Positions 25,729 to 34,117 of a stretch of DNA of 64,000 nucleotides are shown piece after piece. A program made the translations under genes and the position numbers. Location: positions 1,736,001-1,800,000 of the forward strand of contig CAWHVD010000001.1 in assembly GCA_963832835.1 (NCBI GenBank), written 5' to 3'. Below the pieces are notes generated by a model, which saw only the letters and a program-made list of their open reading frames with translations, was not told the origin of the DNA and ran no database searches. Each line of letters begins with the position of its first letter. Within the stretch, counting starts at the first letter, position 1. The stretch comes from CAVPKN01 sp963832835. GTDB lineage: Bacteria > Chlamydiota > Chlamydiia > Chlamydiales > JAAKFR01.

Positions 25729-25912
25729 GATCCTCTATCATAGAAGTACAACGAATGCAGAGGAAAATCAAAAAGGAGTCTACAGGTCTCCCGGGATACC
25801 AACACAAATTTTAAAAAGTAAAAAGGTTATTCTGTGAATTTTCAAATTGTAGTGTTAAATCCGACAAACTTCGACACCCTTTCTCGATAGTAACTCGCTG
25901 AACTTGAGCTAA

Positions 25913-26260
25913 TTGTCGCCGCGCAATTCTCAAGGCTTCCAATCTCCACCGACCTTTCCTTACATGAGTTGGGGCTCAGGGATTACACCCCGATTCAATT
26001 ATTCAGGACTCAATCCACTCATTTATTATTCTCAAGGTGATTCACAACAAAAGATCCAGCTATCCCAAAAAAATCAAATTGCCTACAAGATGCTCCTTGA
26101 TGAGAAAGGAATTCACTATCATAAGCGATGGGGTAATTTTCATCTCAGTACACACGAGGGTTTTAAAAGTGGATACCTGTTTCCACACTTAAAAAAAGCT
26201 CCAAATAACCCGCCCAGTTTTTTTGACGAATCCATTGCATTTAAATCCCCCGCTTCTTAA
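25913..26260 (+). CDS. hypothetical protein next to tRNA-Asn
   Basis: A frame of 115 codons opens with TTG at 25913 and has an ATG at 25964 (MSWGSGITPRFNYSGL). No family is recognised; the product is rich in Ser, Pro, Asn and aromatic residues, with no signal peptide or membrane helix. It ends 15 bp before tRNA-Asn. The region 25729-25912 before it contains only IS66 edge sequence. Coding status rests on the open frame and unremarkable codon use alone, so it could be spurious or the 3' end of a lost gene. Confidence 0.35.
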   Translation: MSPRNSQGFQSPPTFPYMSWGSGITPRFNYSGLNPLIYYSQGDSQQKIQLSQKNQIAYKMLLDEKGIHYHKRWGNFHLSTHEGFKSGYLFPHLKKAPNNPPSFFDESIAFKSPAS

Positions 26261-26275
26261 GATTTGCCCTTCTAT

Positions 26276-26347
26276 TCCGGGTTAGCTCAGTGGTAGAGCA
26301 GTGGACTGTTAATCCATTGGTCGCAGGTTCGAATCCTGCACCCGGAG
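26276..26347 (+). tRNA. tRNA-Asn (GTT)
   Basis: A 72-nt cloverleaf: acceptor TCCGGGT pairs with ACCCGGA, D-arm GCTCAGTGGTAGAGC, anticodon stem-loop GGACTGTTAATCC with anticodon GTT, and T-arm GCAGGTTCGAATCCTGC. Discriminator G at 26347. Its 3' part serves as attachment site for the island that follows. Confidence 0.97.
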
Positions 26348-26367
26348 TCTCTAGACTAGAGGCAGTT
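26304..26367 (+). repeat. left attachment site: tRNA-Asn 3' end plus flank
   Basis: This 64-bp segment starts in the anticodon arm (GACTGTTAATCC) and runs 20 bp past the tRNA (TCTCTAGACTAGAGGCAGTT). It recurs at 46954..47017 with two mismatches, and its tRNA part recurs at 36881..36925. It is the integration target of the tyrosine integrase encoded about 300 bp away. Confidence 0.9.
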
Positions 26368-26399
26368 ACAGCAAGAGTTGTAGCTGCCATTTTCAACGA

Positions 26400-26551
26400 T
26401 GGTGCACTGATGGTGCACTCACCCACAAAAAATGGCGACGACTCTTGTTGCCAACAATACGCTTCAATCTAAGGACAAAAGGGACAATAGGGACAAAACT
26501 CATTTGAGTTTTGCCTCATAGTTTTTCCTTGAATGCACCATTAGTGCACCA
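26400..26551 (+). promoter_or_regulatory. 11-bp-spaced TGGTGCA sites upstream of the integrase
   Basis: Two TGGTGCA copies at 26400 and 26411 are mirrored by two inverted copies (TGCACCA) at 26534 and 26545, all with 11-bp period. A triplet of the same word with the same period lies at 36735-36763 beside the far attachment site. One-helical-turn spacing at both ends of the segment fits arm-type integrase or excisionase binding sites. The interval 26348-26682 otherwise holds only the GGGACAA repeats. Confidence 0.65.
26473..26498 (+). repeat. GGGACAA iteron-like triplet (left)
   Basis: Three (G)GGACAA units at 9-bp spacing. A near-identical cluster in inverted orientation lies at 30848-30874, just after the DUF3987 gene, so the pair brackets the integrase-to-replication module. 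These are possible origin iterons or regulatory sites. Confidence 0.6.
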
Positions 26552-26682
26552 AAGGAAAGGTCGGTGAAGATTAGACGCCTTGAGACTAACCTCTCAATGA
26601 GAAATCAGAGCTTCCAACCGATGATTAGCAATCCATTGTCGTAACCTTTTGTGAATTGTTAAGATTTATTGGAGCAACTACT

Positions 26683-27747
26683 ATGGCATACATTCAAGAA
26701 CGTAAAAAAGATGATGGTAAAACTCATTACCGGGTTCAAGTTAGGTTGAAAGGATATCCGACAGCCACCGCTACATTTGAGAGGAAAACGGACGCAAAGC
26801 AATGGGCTCAACAAACAGAAGCGGCTATGCGCGAGGGGCGCTATTTCAAGACCTCAGAATCAAAAAAGCACACGGTTGGCGATTTAGTCGACCGCTACAT
26901 AGAAAACGTCATTCCAACCAAACCCAGAAATGCCCCCGCCTGCACAGCCCAGTTGAAGTGGTGGAAAGAACAGTTGGGCTATTGCCTACTCTCTGACCTC
27001 TCCCCTGCTCTCATCGCAGAACAACGCGACAAACTCCTAAAAGGAATAACGCCCAAAGGGACCGTCCGCTCCCCTGCCACTGTTGTCCGATATCTTGCTG
27101 CCCTCTCACACGCCCTTACTACCGCGACCAAGGAGTGGGGCTGGCTCGACGACTCACCTATGCGTAAAGTTACCAAGCCAACCGAACCACGTGGCCGCGT
27201 TAGGTTCCTCAGCGACACTGAAAGAGTCGCTCTTCTTACCGCCTGTAAAGAAAGTAGCAATCCCTATCTCTACCTTGCCTTCGTCCTCTCTATTTCAACT
27301 GGCCTCAGACAGGCAGAATTAATGACACTCCGGTCAGAAAATGTTGATATCTTCAAAGGACGAATTATCCTCCATCACACCAAGAATGGAGAAAGAAGGG
27401 CAGTCCCACTCAAAGGGCTTGCCTTACAGTTACTGCAAGCTCATCTCTCGTCCATGCAACAAGATATAGGCCTACTATTCCCTTCTAAAGAAAATCCACA
27501 AAAACCAATGGACCTCCGTTTTCCATGGGAACAAGCCCTAAGACGAGCTGCAATTAAAAATTATACTTGGCATGATAACCGCCATTCTTGTGCAAGCTAT
27601 CTCCTTATGGCTCAATGCTCTCTTGCAGAAATCGCAGAGGTTCTTGGTCACAAAACGCTCGCCATGGTCAAAAGATACGCCCACTTATCAGAAACCCACA
27701 CAGCCCAAGTTGTGGAACGCATGAACCAACAAATATTTTGTACATAG
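26683..27747 (+). CDS. tyrosine recombinase (phage-type integrase)
   Basis: This 354-aa integrase has an N-terminal AP2-like arm-binding region (RVQVRLKGYPTATATFERKT), a SAM-like core-binding domain (about 65-160) and a catalytic domain. Catalytic residues: Arg in STGLRQAELM, Lys in HHTKNGERR, HDNRH (His-x-x-Arg), GHKT and the nucleophile Tyr in MVKRYAHLS. It is complete. The start at 26683 follows GGAG by 8 bp. Lying next to tRNA-Asn and pointing away from it, it is the enzyme that integrates this island into the tRNA 3' end. Confidence 0.95.
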   Translation: MAYIQERKKDDGKTHYRVQVRLKGYPTATATFERKTDAKQWAQQTEAAMREGRYFKTSESKKHTVGDLVDRYIENVIPTKPRNAPACTAQLKWWKEQLGYCLLSDLSPALIAEQRDKLLKGITPKGTVRSPATVVRYLAALSHALTTATKEWGWLDDSPMRKVTKPTEPRGRVRFLSDTERVALLTACKESSNPYLYLAFVLSISTGLRQAELMTLRSENVDIFKGRIILHHTKNGERRAVPLKGLALQLLQAHLSSMQQDIGLLFPSKENPQKPMDLRFPWEQALRRAAIKNYTWHDNRHSCASYLLMAQCSLAEIAEVLGHKTLAMVKRYAHLSETHTAQVVERMNQQIFCT

Positions 27748-27755
27748 GATAGACT

Positions 27756-28409
27756 ATGAAGATCAAATCAAAGGACCAAACTTTTTTCAATTACCTCCTC
27801 GAAAACTACCCAGCGAATGAATTTCGCTGGTCCAAAACACGCATTCTGACGTTACATCAAGGAGTGTTTTTGGCTTATGGTATTGAGCCTGGGGATAACG
27901 ATGAAAATGCTTTCCAGCTTCTTCATTTTGAGAAATTTCTCAAAGAAGTCGACGAGTTTTTAATTTTTGAGCTCTCCATGAATGCCATACAAGCAGGTAC
28001 CCTACCCATGTATGATAAGTTTCATATAGACGCTAAGGATTTTGTAGGATGGGCTAAGAAAATAAAAATCCCCATTAGAACTGAATTCTTTTATGAAGAC
28101 CTCCCCAACGAAAGCATCAAACAAAAGGCAAACATTCGTGCTCGAAGACCTGACAATGAGGAGCTAAGAAAGAAAATTATGGGCTTAATGGGACAAATTA
28201 CACGCAATAGAGAAGAAAAAGAAGTGGCTGAAGGCAAGAGAAACAAAGCATCAAGCAAGGCTGATTACACACGGAATAAAGATATGCTAAAACTTATCGA
28301 AATCATCAACAAACTGGGAGGCCTTGAACCAGTGCAAGGGGACATTGATCCCGAATGGTTTAAAGACCTAGAAGATAGTCGTAATATAAAAAACAAACCA
28401 ACTAAATGA
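27756..28409 (+). CDS. hypothetical island protein
   Basis: This 217-aa soluble protein lies 8 bp after the integrase, probably co-transcribed. The N-terminal part (FRWSKTRILTLHQGVFLAYGIEP) resembles the short W-x-L-x-E-A-x-x-L-x-x-G-x-x-P motif seen in proteins of integrative elements, where it occurs beside integrases and HTH proteins. The second half is highly charged and helical (EELRKKIMGLMGQITRNREE). No enzyme motif is seen and I do not assign a function. Confidence 0.65.
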   Translation: MKIKSKDQTFFNYLLENYPANEFRWSKTRILTLHQGVFLAYGIEPGDNDENAFQLLHFEKFLKEVDEFLIFELSMNAIQAGTLPMYDKFHIDAKDFVGWAKKIKIPIRTEFFYEDLPNESIKQKANIRARRPDNEELRKKIMGLMGQITRNREEKEVAEGKRNKASSKADYTRNKDMLKLIEIINKLGGLEPVQGDIDPEWFKDLEDSRNIKNKPTK

Positions 28410-28449
28410 AATGATTCGCGTTGGCTTCATTACTCTACCTGAATCCCTG

Positions 28450-28627
28450 ATGCGGATACTCTAAAGGAGTGTGTCTCCGCATTAACACAAAAAATCCGAA
28501 TAAACCCGCTAAATTTCCTTATCCTTATCTTGCAAAAGTTACCGAATGACCGCTTAGGCGGATTCAAACTATTTAGTAAAATTGCTTATTCCCCTAGAGA
28601 AATACTACCGCATCAAGTCCATGCGGA
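28450..28627 (+). promoter_or_regulatory. non-coding control region with four ATGCGGA/TCCGCAT sites
   Basis: The 348-bp gap 28410-28757 contains no gene. It holds two hairpins built from the same heptamer: ATGCGGA (28450) with TCCGCAT (28476), and CCGCAT (28608) with ATGCGGA (28621). Between them is a CCGC-TTAG-GCGG hairpin (28547-28558). It precedes the excisionase-like gene and is a candidate operator region or replication origin for the element. Confidence 0.5.
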
Positions 28628-28757
28628 AACAATCAAGCCTCGCCCGCTGTAATAAAACATTCTTCTTCATACTTTTTTGTCAAAAGTGAGCGAAATGGCT
28701 TGGCAACGTGCCGGCACGAGCGAGCTTGTTAAACAAGTCATATAGGCAAAAAAAATT

Positions 28758-28985
28758 ATGTCTGAAGATGAAAGTTACCCTAAGAAAATAAAACTTATCC
28801 CTTTAACCGACTGGCCAAAACATCACCCCTGGCCTCCTTTAGGCGGGTTACGCCACTTGGTCTTCCACGCTAAGACAAATGGCTTTGACCTAGTAATCAA
28901 ACGCGCGTCAGGAAGAATTTTAATTGATGAGGCGGCCTTTTTTCGGTGGGTGTCTGAAAACAATACCAAGGGAGGTAAGGTATGA
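28758..28985 (+). CDS. excisionase/AlpA-like small DNA-binding protein
   Basis: This 75-aa protein has GLRHLVFHAKTNGFDLVIKR followed by ASGRILIDEAAFFRWV, the pattern of winged-helix excisionase-like proteins of integrative elements (tryptic HTH, then R-I-L-I-D-E-x-A-F/L-x-x-W). Such proteins direct excision and control element genes. It follows the 348-bp control region and overlaps the next gene by 4 bp (ATGA), so it is first in the replication operon. Confidence 0.7.
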   Translation: MSEDESYPKKIKLIPLTDWPKHHPWPPLGGLRHLVFHAKTNGFDLVIKRASGRILIDEAAFFRWVSENNTKGGKV

Positions 28986-29329
28986 TAAACCATTTTCATA
29001 TCAAAACCCCTCGACAAAAAAGGGCTCTCGAAGTCCTTTTAGACAGATCAACCTCCGTAAACGACTTAGGTCCTGAAATCGGCGCACTTAATCCACGACA
29101 AATCATCTTCGAGTTACGGCAGCAAGGCTTTCAGGGTATCATCCAAACCCGACGCTTTGAAGTAACTGACCGGGACGGCAATCAATGCCGTCCTGGCGAG
29201 TACTACATACCACTTGAACTAAAACCAATCGTGGAAAGGGCTGTACAAGAATATGTCCTCAAGGCGCGGACCAGGCGCACAAGAGAGACTGAGAAACTAA
29301 ACAATACCGATTGTAGCCGGGAGGTTTAG
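28982..29329 (+). CDS. helix-turn-helix island protein
   Basis: This 115-aa basic protein has an N-terminal winged-HTH-like region: TPRQKRALEVLLDRSTSVND, then GPEIGALNPRQIIFELRQQG, where the second helix would read DNA. It contains a short beta-wing (RFEVTDRDGNQCRPGEYYI). Similar proteins in phage satellites and integrative elements link excisionase and primase genes. It overlaps the excisionase-like gene by 4 bp, lies 3 bp before the DUF3987 gene, and has a ribosome site for the next gene (GGGAGG) at its end. Confidence 0.65.
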   Translation: MINHFHIKTPRQKRALEVLLDRSTSVNDLGPEIGALNPRQIIFELRQQGFQGIIQTRRFEVTDRDGNQCRPGEYYIPLELKPIVERAVQEYVLKARTRRTRETEKLNNTDCSREV

Positions 29330-29332
29330 TAA

Positions 29333-30817
29333 ATGCAAGACCTCTATCCTAACAATGATGAATGGGGAGAGCCTCTCTCTTTAGTGGGGAGGGCTCTCCC
29401 CTCCTGGCCTCAGAATGTATTTCCTGATGCTATGGAAGATTTTGTTCGTGAGCTTGCTCGTTTCACAGAAACTCCAATTGAACTCAGCGCGATGCTTGCT
29501 ATCACCGCTGTTGCCACTGCTAGCCATAAAAAGTATCAGGTTCAAGTTAAAGAAGGTTACTGCGAGCCCGTCAATCTCTGGACAATAGGGATACTGCCTC
29601 CGGCCTCCAGAAAGTCTAGCGTATATAAAGAGATAGCAGCACCTCTTAAAGAATGGGAACGTGATCAGAAAGCTGCTCTCGAGCCACTCATTCGATCCGC
29701 AGAAAGCAATCTCAAAACTCAAGAGGCTCGACTCAAAATATTGAGAATGCAAGCTGCTAAAGCTTCCAATGATCATGATTACGCTATTTTACAGGAGAAG
29801 ATAGAACAGCTAGAAAGCGCATTGACAGCAATCCCCGGCTATCCTCGAATTTGGGCTAGTGACGTGACTAATGAGCAGCTTGGGGTGATCATGGCAGCCA
29901 ACGGAGATGCCATGGCATTACTGAGCGATGAGGGTGGTATATTCGACATCATTACGGGTCTATATTCTGACGGTCAAAGCAATATTGACCTCTTCTTGCA
30001 AGCCCATGCGGGAAGTTCTTTCCGTGTAGATAGAGGCTCTCGCCCTCCTATTTTTATGGAACGAGCGGTATTGACCATGGGACTAACCGTCCAGCCGCAT
30101 GTGATAAAAAAAATCACTAGCAACAAGACCTTTAGAGGAAGAGGGTTGCTTGGTAGATTCTTGTATGTATTACCCAAGTCTAATATTGGTTCGAGAACAT
30201 TGGACGAGCCTCCTATGTCACCTGAATGCTCTGCGCGTTTTCGAGCGATCATCACAGCGATTCTAAATCAGCTAACACCTGCTACGGATACGATTGGAAT
30301 ACATACTCTCCAACTGGATGGAGAGGCATATGGAAAATGGCTAGAGTTTGCGAAATGTATTGAGACGTTGATGGGCGAAGATATAGGGTTTCTATCGCAC
30401 ATTACGGATTGGGCTGGAAAGCTCCCTGGAGCCGTAGCGCGCCTTGCCGCTTTGTTACATATTGCTCGTTACGCTCATCAACACCCCCATGAACGTAAGA
30501 TATCCCTTCATGACATGTCTGCCGCCGTAAAAATAGGACATACCCTGTTGCATCATGCATTAGCAATTTTCGACCTATTGCAAGAAGATGATGCAATGCA
30601 GATAGCGCGTTCCATTTATCATTGGATAAAAGAGCAAAACCTAGAGCAATTTTCTTTACGGGATTGCAAGAGAAAATTCAGACGCCTTAAGGATAGTGTC
30701 CCAGCTGGTCTTTTAGTGCTTGAAGAAGCAGAGATTATTCGAGGATGGGAGAAAGCTCCATCCGTGGGACGCCGTTCCGATATGTATTCAGTCAATCCCA
30801 AGGTTCTAGAAAAGTAG
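29333..30817 (+). CDS. DUF3987-type replication (primase/helicase-like) protein
   Basis: This 494-aa protein matches the DUF3987/YfjI architecture: LPSWPQNVFPDAMEDFVREL, ELSAMLAITAVATASHKKYQ, NLWTIGILPPASRKSSVYKE at the P-loop position, a coiled coil (about 110-165), WASDVTNEQLGVIMAANGDA, LLSDEGGIFDIITGLYSDG (Walker-B-like DE) and GRGLLGRFLYVLP. The P-loop position reads PPASRKSS rather than G....GKS, which is common in this family. In satellites and integrative elements such proteins are the replication gene. The C-terminus is a winged-helix (FSLRDCKRKFRRLK). Confidence 0.8.
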   Translation: MQDLYPNNDEWGEPLSLVGRALPSWPQNVFPDAMEDFVRELARFTETPIELSAMLAITAVATASHKKYQVQVKEGYCEPVNLWTIGILPPASRKSSVYKEIAAPLKEWERDQKAALEPLIRSAESNLKTQEARLKILRMQAAKASNDHDYAILQEKIEQLESALTAIPGYPRIWASDVTNEQLGVIMAANGDAMALLSDEGGIFDIITGLYSDGQSNIDLFLQAHAGSSFRVDRGSRPPIFMERAVLTMGLTVQPHVIKKITSNKTFRGRGLLGRFLYVLPKSNIGSRTLDEPPMSPECSARFRAIITAILNQLTPATDTIGIHTLQLDGEAYGKWLEFAKCIETLMGEDIGFLSHITDWAGKLPGAVARLAALLHIARYAHQHPHERKISLHDMSAAVKIGHTLLHHALAIFDLLQEDDAMQIARSIYHWIKEQNLEQFSLRDCKRKFRRLKDSVPAGLLVLEEAEIIRGWEKAPSVGRRSDMYSVNPKVLEK

Positions 30818-30847
30818 CCGGCGCATATGCACATGATATGGAATAGA

Positions 30848-30874
30848 TTTTGTCCCTATTGTCCCATTTGTCCC
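30848..30874 (-). repeat. GGGACAA iteron-like triplet (right, inverted)
   Basis: Three TTGTCCC units at 9-bp spacing, the near-perfect reverse complement of the cluster at 26473-26498 (one substitution), 30 bp after the DUF3987 stop. Confidence 0.6.
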
Positions 30875-30909
30875 TAAGCAATTAAAATCAAAAAAAGGAA
30901 CATACAAAC

Positions 30910-31593
30910 ATGAGCAAAGAAGAGAAAATCGAAAAAACCAAAGATGACATCAAACAAGTTGCACAGTCTTCGACAGATAAGGAGATGATCACTGAAAAGA
31001 AAGAGCAGATAAGACAACTAGAAGAAAAAATCAAGTTAGCCAGCCAAACGTTGCTAAAGGGTAAATCCCCGATTTGGCTGAGAGAGGACCAGGGAAAAAT
31101 TAAATGGGAATATCCGATTTTAAAGGACCCCCACAACTCCCTGTCTGATGTTTTGAAATACCTTACAGCCACAACAGATTTTGAGCTTGCCGCCGAAATA
31201 TTCGATAAAGGCAGGAACGCTCTTCCAGGCACAGAACGCCCCGGTCGAAATGCAAATCTAGCTCTTCAATCTCTTGCCGACAGTAGTCCAAGGGATGCTA
31301 CAGAAGCTAGGCTGTGCCTACAGGCAACTGCTCTCTATTCCCAGGGTATGCATTACCTTTCTAGGGCAGAAGGTTCAAACATGCTCTTCCATAGTGAGTT
31401 TTATATGAAATGTGCGATCAAGCTCCTACGCCTTCATAACGAAACAGTCGACGCAATTAGCAAGTATCGTAGAGGTGGCGAGCAACGTGTCCTTGTACAG
31501 CACGTCAATGTGAACGAAGGAGGTCAAGCCATCGTCGGGACAATCAACCATGGGGGCGGGGTAAATAAAAAAACTGACGAGGTAATCCCATGA
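30910..31593 (+). CDS. hypothetical island protein with N-terminal coiled coil
   Basis: This 227-aa soluble protein has an N-terminal coiled coil of about 45 residues (EEKIEKTKDDIKQVAQSSTD onward) and a middle part with LPGTERPGRNANLALQSLAD. The C-terminal half is helical with repeated Ala/Leu and ends GGQAIVGTINHGGGVNKKT. The middle resembles proteins annotated near phage small-terminase genes, but I cannot name a family. The start is supported by AAGGA. It overlaps the next gene by 4 bp (ATGA). Confidence 0.65.
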   Translation: MSKEEKIEKTKDDIKQVAQSSTDKEMITEKKEQIRQLEEKIKLASQTLLKGKSPIWLREDQGKIKWEYPILKDPHNSLSDVLKYLTATTDFELAAEIFDKGRNALPGTERPGRNANLALQSLADSSPRDATEARLCLQATALYSQGMHYLSRAEGSNMLFHSEFYMKCAIKLLRLHNETVDAISKYRRGGEQRVLVQHVNVNEGGQAIVGTINHGGGVNKKTDEVIP

Positions 31594-31847
31594 TACGAGA
31601 GTGCGGAGCAAAGGCCAGAACACATGGACACCAGCCATGCCGGCGTATAGCAATGGCCAATGGGCGCTGTCACCTTCATGGCGGTAAAGTTCCTAAGCAC
31701 AATCCTGGTCCAAAAACGGAAGAAGGCAAACTGCGCCAAAAAATGGGTTCATGGAAGCATGGCATGCGATCAAAAGAAGCTACTGCTGAGAGGCGGACCA
31801 TTCGTGAAATAGTAAAAGATTATAAAAATGCGCTTGCAGGTTTATAG
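31590..31847 (+). CDS. small HGG-motif phage/satellite protein
   Basis: This 85-aa basic protein has the pattern C.A.t..g.pC.....ngRChlHGGk...Gpkt.eG: MANGRCHLHGGKVPKHNPGP then KTEEGKLRQ. Four Cys/His residues (Cys5, Cys17, Cys27, His30) could bind zinc. HGGxxTGPxTxEG proteins are common in prophages and satellites of Proteobacteria and of environmental chlamydiae, with unknown role. It closes the satellite-like operon; cargo genes on mixed strands begin after it. Confidence 0.75.
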   Translation: MIRECGAKARTHGHQPCRRIAMANGRCHLHGGKVPKHNPGPKTEEGKLRQKMGSWKHGMRSKEATAERRTIREIVKDYKNALAGL

Positions 31848-31920
31848 CTTGCCCTTTTTTAAGAGATAATCATTTCCTAGAATGGCGCAAAACTTCTAAG
31901 TTGTTAAAGGCATGCATTTT

Positions 31921-32973
31921 TTATAGTTCAGTATTAGGGGTCAAAAGTAGAGCGCATTGCTTGTTATTTCGAAGACCAGAGCACAGAATTTGACCGGAAT
32001 CATTTATGAAAAGGGCTACTCTCAACGAAATATCCTTTGGTAAATCAGGAATCAAGGCCATTAAATCAATCGGTCTTCCCGCTTTCCAAAGAATGGCTTT
32101 TGTTACATAGGCAAGGACCTGTGGATTATGGTTTACTAACCTTTGGCTGTTAATTGTTGATAAGCCAACAATATCTCCATTATCATTTACGTCGCACGCT
32201 TCGGAGACTGGACCACCGAATCCATCTAACAATATATAGGTATCCTTTTTCCATACGAAGGCCATTTTATGAACCGCATTATGAAAACCTTCTGAATTTT
32301 TCAGGCTGCCATAGTAATTTTCATTGTGCCAAAGGTTCTTTCCACAGTTGAAAATAATGCGTCCCGAAGGGATATTTCTATATCTCTCAATATCAACAGA
32401 AACAAATTGATTTAATTTTAGAGGATTTTCGGCCCAGCCTACCACCTGCTTTAAATTATTTACCGCATTTGCTTCTGAATAAGCTGTCATAATAACATTA
32501 TTGTTGAGTGTAGCATAGTTTTTATTATATCTATTGGAGTATATGGAGCCTACTTGGTCACCAAGGCTATTTCGCCCATATGAAGCACCACTTGCGGGCG
32601 CCCGTTCAAACAAGAAGTTACTTTGCTCATCAAGTCGCCAGACTAATTTTGATGTAAAAGCAAGTTGGCTATTCAAAACGACCCAAGGCATGGTAGCGCG
32701 TCCAAGCATGTCAGCAAGATCATTGATGTCATAAGTCGTGGAGGGTCGTTGGTCATTCGGACCAACAATCTGAATTCCTCTCGATGATTCCCAAAGAAAT
32801 GCTTCACCTTTTGATGTTATTCCTACGATTTGTCCATGGTTATTCATGGCCATAGGAAAGACTTCGCCAAGAATTTCAAAACTAAAAAATTCCGCATTAA
32901 GGGCTAGAGGAATAAGTGTTAAGGCAAAAAATATACCTCTAATAAAACACGTAACTATTGGGCAGAATATCAT
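31921..32973 (-). CDS. secreted HAF-repeat beta-propeller-like protein
   Basis: This 350-aa protein has a signal peptide (about residues 8-27, FIRGIFFALTLIPLALNA) and repeated blocks of the HAF type: AMNNHGQIVGITSKGEAFLW, AVNNLKQVVGWAE, DVNDNGDIVGLSTI followed by AILWKAGRPIDL, and INDSGQILCSG. These repeats usually build a beta-propeller in extracellular proteins. Ribosome site AGGAG lies 11 bp ahead of the start. It is the first cargo gene after the satellite-like core. Function unknown; likely surface or secreted. Confidence 0.7.
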   Translation of the reverse strand: MIFCPIVTCFIRGIFFALTLIPLALNAEFFSFEILGEVFPMAMNNHGQIVGITSKGEAFLWESSRGIQIVGPNDQRPSTTYDINDLADMLGRATMPWVVLNSQLAFTSKLVWRLDEQSNFLFERAPASGASYGRNSLGDQVGSIYSNRYNKNYATLNNNVIMTAYSEANAVNNLKQVVGWAENPLKLNQFVSVDIERYRNIPSGRIIFNCGKNLWHNENYYGSLKNSEGFHNAVHKMAFVWKKDTYILLDGFGGPVSEACDVNDNGDIVGLSTINSQRLVNHNPQVLAYVTKAILWKAGRPIDLMALIPDLPKDISLRVALFINDSGQILCSGLRNNKQCALLLTPNTEL

Positions 32974-33137
32974 GAGGTTAAAATCTCCTATGCGACTTCA
33001 TGATATTTTAATTAAATGCCATATTTACAAGAAGTTAAAACGTATTTTTTGCAAAATGCTGAGCACAAAATGCTACAAATAAATCCCTGCAGTTGTTACG
33101 CTTTATCAATCTTAACATAAACAATTTACAAAGTTTT

Positions 33138-33620
33138 ATGAAAATGATTATAAGACAAGTAGTCTTAGGTTTATTTCTTTTGGCGGTGTCGTCATTCAAT
33201 TTCTTGCCTAATCATCTAAATGCCGCAGAGGTCGATAAGGGGTTGATGATAATAGACAACAAACCTTGGAAAATATCTTGGGTCCAAGAAAATGACATTC
33301 TCTGGGTGCTGATTGCACAGTTTGACAATGGAACACTTAGAACATTCTTTAAACGGCCTCCCCCCTCTAAAGGTTTGGGACTCTCTCCTGATAATCAGCC
33401 TACCAAACAAGAGTTCGAATTCTATTTAGGAAAAAAATTCACCAGTACCAAAAGTCAATTTGAACAGTGGCTAGATGGTGCGAAGTGCTATGCATTTATA
33501 TATGAAGAAAAATTTGAGAGAGAAGGTAGGCAATTAGAATTTGGGACCACCGCGATAATTGAAGAAGTGGATAATGCTGAGAATGAAATAAGGTATGCAA
33601 TGTTCAAAAGATTTAATTAA
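33138..33620 (+). CDS. secreted hypothetical protein
   Basis: From Met 33138 the 160-aa product begins MKMIIRQVVLGLFLLAVSSF and has a signal peptide ending near LNAAE. The mature part (about 130 aa) is rich in aromatic residues, e.g. KPWKISWVQENDILWVLIAQ. No family recognised. The open frame extends 15 codons upstream, but the chosen start gives the signal peptide. It begins a run of small exported proteins in the island. Confidence 0.6.
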   Translation: MKMIIRQVVLGLFLLAVSSFNFLPNHLNAAEVDKGLMIIDNKPWKISWVQENDILWVLIAQFDNGTLRTFFKRPPPSKGLGLSPDNQPTKQEFEFYLGKKFTSTKSQFEQWLDGAKCYAFIYEEKFEREGRQLEFGTTAIIEEVDNAENEIRYAMFKRFN

Positions 33621-33639
33621 AAAGGCTTGAGGTAAGAAT

Positions 33640-34056
33640 ATGTTTAGAAAACATCTAATTTTAATACTAATTGTCTTGGCTCCAGCGGTTTTACATGCCG
33701 CTCCGACATATATCGGGAACTACAATACAAACAAGTATGACCCAAATTCGGTAAACAATCCATATGGCACTTCGGGGAGTCCATATAATTCGAACAGCAT
33801 TAATAACACCTATGGGCGGTATGGAAGTCCTTACAGCAATAAATCAGCGACGAACCCCCACGCAACAGATGCGCCCAAACTCTATGACCAAAATGGGAAT
33901 TACAGGGGTAAGCTGAGCTCAAATCGTTATGACCCCGACTCCGTGTCTAATCCCTACGGTAGATATGGGAGCCCATACTCCTCTAAAAGTATCAATAACC
34001 CTTATGGTGCGGGCAGCCCTTACTCTTCTGATGTAATTCAAATTTTTGGCGAATAG
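33640..34056 (+). CDS. secreted NPYGxxGSPYS repeat protein
   Basis: This 138-aa protein has a signal peptide (cleavage near LHAAP). The mature part consists almost wholly of a short repeat: KYDPNSVNNPYGTSGSPYN, SINNTYGRYGSPYSN, RYDPDSVSNPYGRYGSPYSS, SINNPYGAGSPYS. Proteins with this motif (YDPDSvsNPYGrYGSpYSpdSi) occur in many unrelated bacteria, mostly Proteobacteria, and probably form a secreted beta-structure. The repeat makes DNA-level duplication visible at 33780-34030. It is probably acquired by transfer. Confidence 0.7.
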   Translation: MFRKHLILILIVLAPAVLHAAPTYIGNYNTNKYDPNSVNNPYGTSGSPYNSNSINNTYGRYGSPYSNKSATNPHATDAPKLYDQNGNYRGKLSSNRYDPDSVSNPYGRYGSPYSSKSINNPYGAGSPYSSDVIQIFGE

Positions 34057-34117
34057 AGGGGAAAATAGAACTACATAGATAGCTATAAAGACTGAAATAA
34101 AGACAGGAATATTAATC

